From Pseudomonas fluorescens (GTDB taxonomy: Bacteria; Pseudomonadota; Gammaproteobacteria; Pseudomonadales; Pseudomonadaceae), in the NCBI RefSeq assembly GCF_902497995.1, contig NZ_CABVII010000007.1, positions 62,001 through 126,000 on the forward strand: DNA of 64,000 bases. Reading direction: 5' to 3'. The translations under genes were made by a program, and so were the position numbers. The stretch's first letter is position 1; every line of letters begins with the position of its first letter. The notes below the pieces were generated by a model that did no database searches, was not told the origin of the DNA, and saw only the letters and a list, made by a program, of their open reading frames with translations. Below are positions 61,985 to 64,000 of this stretch, in pieces.

Positions 61985-62170
61985 ATGCTTATACTCAGTC
62001 GCGTTGTGGGCGAATTGATATCTATCGGTGACGACATTTCCGTGCGCATTGTAGCGGTCAACGGCGGCACGGTGCGCTTTGGCGTCGAAGCGCCACGAGA
62101 CGTCAACGTGCACCGATCCGAGATCTACGAACGCATCCAGCTCAAACTGCCGAAAAACAAAGCGCACTGA
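61985..62170 (+). CDS. CsrA/RsmA family RNA-binding protein, divergent
   Basis: A 61-residue translational regulator of the CsrA fold. Key RNA-binding residues are present: L4 and R6 in LILSRVVGE and R44 in [12 protein letters not shown]. It differs from canonical RsmA at many places (VV after R6, a second strand reading [13 protein letters not shown], and a longer basic tail KLPKNKAH), so it is a paralogue rather than the main rsmA. The leader CTGAAGGACG just before the ATG has a GGA of the type CsrA proteins bind and could allow autoregulation. Position of the main RsmA is outside the window. Confidence 0.9.
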   Translation: MLILSRVVGELISIGDDISVRIVAVNGGTVRFGVEAPRDVNVHRSEIYERIQLKLPKNKAH

Positions 62171-62175
62171 AGATT

Positions 62176-62403
62176 TCAGTCGAACAGATGCTTGGGCACG
62201 TCGTGCTTGAGCATCAACTGGCATTGCTCGCTTTGCGGGTCGAAGACAATCAGCGCCTGCCCCTTGGTCAAGGCCTGGCGAACCCGTAGTACGCGGGTTT
62301 CGAGCGGCGTGTCATCACCGTTATCGGTGCCGTCACGGGTCACGAAGTCCTCGATCAGGCGGGTCAGGGTGTCGACTTCAAGTTGGTCATGGGGGATCAG
62401 CAT
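62176..62403 (-). CDS. YheU family protein (UPF0270)
   Basis: A 75-residue protein of the YheU family: LIPHDQLEVDTLTRLIEDFVTRDGTD and VFDPQSEQCQLM are the recognisable parts. It is cytoplasmic and of unknown function. The ATG at 62403 is chosen over a longer upstream frame. Convergent with the CsrA-like gene, the two stops lie six bases apart. Confidence 0.92.
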   Translation of the reverse strand: MLIPHDQLEVDTLTRLIEDFVTRDGTDNGDDTPLETRVLRVRQALTKGQALIVFDPQSEQCQLMLKHDVPKHLFD

Positions 62404-62489
62404 GGGCACCTCGGCTAAACAATGGCGCGATGCTACGGCGAATGACAGGTTGCGGCTAGCCTGCGGCTCATATGTCGCCTGATCTACCG

Positions 62490-62584
62490 CCTTCGCGGGC
62501 AAGCCTCGCTCCTACAGGGCATGTGCCGACACCTGATATTGTGATCGACGCGAAACCTGTAGGAGCGAGGCTTGCCCGCGAAGG
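62490..62584. repeat. REP pair (inverted)
   Basis: CCTTCGCGGGCAAGCC arm and its complement about 40 bases on, between the YheU gene and the M42 peptidase gene end. Confidence 0.9.
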
Positions 62585-62612
62585 CAATCTCTCAGGCAAT
62601 GAGAAGCCCGGG

Positions 62613-63803
62613 TCAGCTCTCCGACCGCTGCCCCACCAGACTATCCACCGACGGCACCCGGGTGTCGCTTTCCATCTGCGTGTCATGTTCGATCTGATGA
62701 CTGAACCTGTCCAGCGACCCCTTCGCCGGCTGGGCATCGCTGGCGAATACCGGTGGGCTGAGGATGTAGGCACCCAGCAAACGACTGAGCGCGGCGAGGC
62801 TGTCGATGTGGGTGCGTTCATAGCCGTGGGTGGCGTCGCAGCCAAAGGCGAGCAGGGCGGTGCGAATGTCATGGCCGGCGGTCACTGCCGAGTGCGCATC
62901 GCTGAAGTAGTAACGGAACAGGTCGCGGCGCACCGGCAACTCATTGTCACTGGCCAGGCGCAGCAGGTGGCGCGACAGGTGATAGTCATACGGCCCGCCG
63001 GAATCCTGCATCGCCACGCTCACGGCGTGTTCGCTGGAGTGCTGGCCCGGCGCGACCGGAGCGATGTCGATGCCGACGAATTCGCTGACATCCCAGGGTA
63101 ACGCTGCCGCCGCGCCGCTGCCGGTTTCCTCGGTGATGGTGAAGAGCGGATGACAGTCGATCATCAGCTCTTCGCCGCTGTCGACGATGGCTTTCAGCGC
63201 TGCCAGCAGTGCAGCGACACCAGCCTTGTCGTCGAGGTGTCGGGCGCTGATGTGGCCACTTTCAGTGAACTCCGGCAACGGGTCGAAGGCGACGAAATCG
63301 CCGACGCTGATCCCCAGGGAGTCGCAATCGGCACGGGTGGCGCAATAGGCGTCCAGGCGCAATTCGATGTGATCCCAGCTGATCGGCATTTCATCCACGG
63401 CGGTATTGAACGCATGCCCGGAAGCCATCAGCGGCAACACGCTGCCGCGGATCACACCGTTATCGGTAAACAGGCTGACCCGGCTGCCCTCGGCAAAACG
63501 GCTGGACCAGCACCCGACCGGGGCCAGGGTCAGGCGGCCGTTGTCCTTGATCGCGCGAACCGCCGCGCCGATGGTGTCCAGGTGCGCGGACACTGCCCGG
63601 TCCGGACTGTTCTTCTTGCCCTTGAGCGTGGCACGGATGGTCCCGCGGCGGGTCATTTCAAATGGAATGCCAAGTTCTTCAAGGCGTTCGGCGACGTAGC
63701 GCACGATGGTGTCGGTAAACCCGGTCGGGCTGGGAATGGCGAGCATTTCCAGCAGGACTTTTTGCAGGTAATTGAGGTCTGGTTCGGGAATTTTTTGGGT
63801 CAT
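62613..63803 (-). CDS. M42 family peptidase of the NAGGN osmoprotectant locus
   Basis: A 396-residue metallopeptidase-like protein that I recognise as the M42-type member of the N-acetylglutaminylglutamine amide (NAGGN) gene set. Metal ligands fit AVSAHLDTIGA, ARHLDDKAGVAAL, TITEETGSG and SDAHSAVTAGHD. In pseudomonads this gene follows the asparagine-synthetase-like and acetyltransferase genes of NAGGN synthesis on the same strand, so those should lie just beyond position 64000. Start ATG at 63803 has AGGAG seven bases upstream. Confidence 0.85.
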   Translation of the reverse strand: MTQKIPEPDLNYLQKVLLEMLAIPSPTGFTDTIVRYVAERLEELGIPFEMTRRGTIRATLKGKKNSPDRAVSAHLDTIGAAVRAIKDNGRLTLAPVGCWSSRFAEGSRVSLFTDNGVIRGSVLPLMASGHAFNTAVDEMPISWDHIELRLDAYCATRADCDSLGISVGDFVAFDPLPEFTESGHISARHLDDKAGVAALLAALKAIVDSGEELMIDCHPLFTITEETGSGAAAALPWDVSEFVGIDIAPVAPGQHSSEHAVSVAMQDSGGPYDYHLSRHLLRLASDNELPVRRDLFRYYFSDAHSAVTAGHDIRTALLAFGCDATHGYERTHIDSLAALSRLLGAYILSPPVFASDAQPAKGSLDRFSHQIEHDTQMESDTRVPSVDSLVGQRSES

Positions 63804-63877
63804 GGAAACTCCTGATGAGTTAAGCACATCGATGGTTTCGATGAGGGGGAATGAATCTGTGTTGCCTGTCCGGCCGC

Positions 63878-63948
63878 CTTCACGAGCAAGCCCGCTCCCA
63901 CAGTTGACCGCATTCCCCTGTGGGAGCGGGCTTGCCCGCGAAGGCGCC
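63878..63948. repeat. REP pair, GTGGGAGCGGGCTTG type
   Basis: Arms CCTTCACGAGCAAGCCCGCT and TGTGGGAGCGGGCTTGCCCG with a 16-base loop, inside what should be the NAGGN operon, upstream of the peptidase gene. Confidence 0.85.
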
Positions 63949-64000
63949 AGTCCAGGCACTACACCACTAAGGGACCGCCGACTGACTATGGGGAAACAAC

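Overview
This window is a stretch of Pseudomonas core chromosome, most likely from the P. fluorescens group. Three things point there: the gene order from the ETF genes through rluC, rne and murB to comEC follows the block I remember as PA2951-PA2985 in P. aeruginosa; the intergenic regions are full of the short GC-rich REP palindromes (arms of the type GTAGGAGCGAGGCTTGCCCGCGAA) typical of fluorescent pseudomonads; and the lone-gene content (RgsA sRNA, M42 peptidase of the NAGGN osmoprotectant locus, DUF4823, PA2817-family protein) is Pseudomonas-typical. These identifications come from memory and motif reading, not from a database search.

Layout. 1-6.2 kb: the tail of an AI-2E-type transporter, pyrF, a CurA-like reductase, an SDR enzyme, a MocR regulator and a membrane-anchored hypothetical protein. 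6.2-6.8 kb: two identical tRNA-Glu/tRNA-Gly pairs behind a strong promoter with a GC-rich discriminator. 6.8-10 kb: a compact cluster of an AlaX-type tRNA editing protein, a 2-oxoglutarate/Fe(II) oxygenase and a LysE-type amino-acid exporter, with a divergent LysR regulator. 10-16 kb: a PA2817-like protein, FadE acyl-CoA dehydrogenase, a gene remnant, a glutathione transferase and a YadG/YadH-type ABC exporter. 16-24.3 kb: a DUF2062 protein, comEC, then a tightly overlapping envelope operon (exbB-exbD-lpxK-Trm112-kdsB-ptp-murB) and a MobA-like nucleotidyltransferase. 24.4-31.8 kb: rne with a very long leader, divergent rluC, a HAD phosphatase, sppA and maf. 31.9-42.2 kb: the fatty-acid/ribosomal cluster yceD-rpmF-plsX-fabD-fabG-acpP-fabF followed by pabC-mltG-tmk-holB-pilZ-tatD. 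42.3-48 kb: the RgsA sRNA, a TetR regulator, a MoaA-like radical SAM enzyme, small conserved proteins and a scar made of two decayed regulator genes. 48-52 kb: divergent etfD and etfBA. 52-64 kb: a periplasmic binding protein, a DUF4398/OmpA lipoprotein pair, a second MocR regulator, a START-domain protein, an LTA-synthase-like membrane enzyme, DUF3309, an SDR, YnfA, a divergent CsrA paralogue, YheU and the M42 peptidase.

How it fits together. Fatty-acid synthesis (plsX, fabD, fabG, acpP, fabF) and fatty-acid oxidation (fadE plus the ETF/ETF-quinone oxidoreductase electron route) both lie here. The sRNA RgsA, 6.6 kb from acpP, carries a segment almost perfectly complementary to the acpP ribosome binding site, which can be read directly from the two sequences. 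The most speculative but attractive unit is the AlaX/oxygenase/LysE/LysR cluster, which looks like a make, export and proofread module for an unusual amino acid. There is no CRISPR array, prophage, transposase gene or toxin-antitoxin pair that I can support; the mobile DNA is limited to REP elements and one possible MITE.
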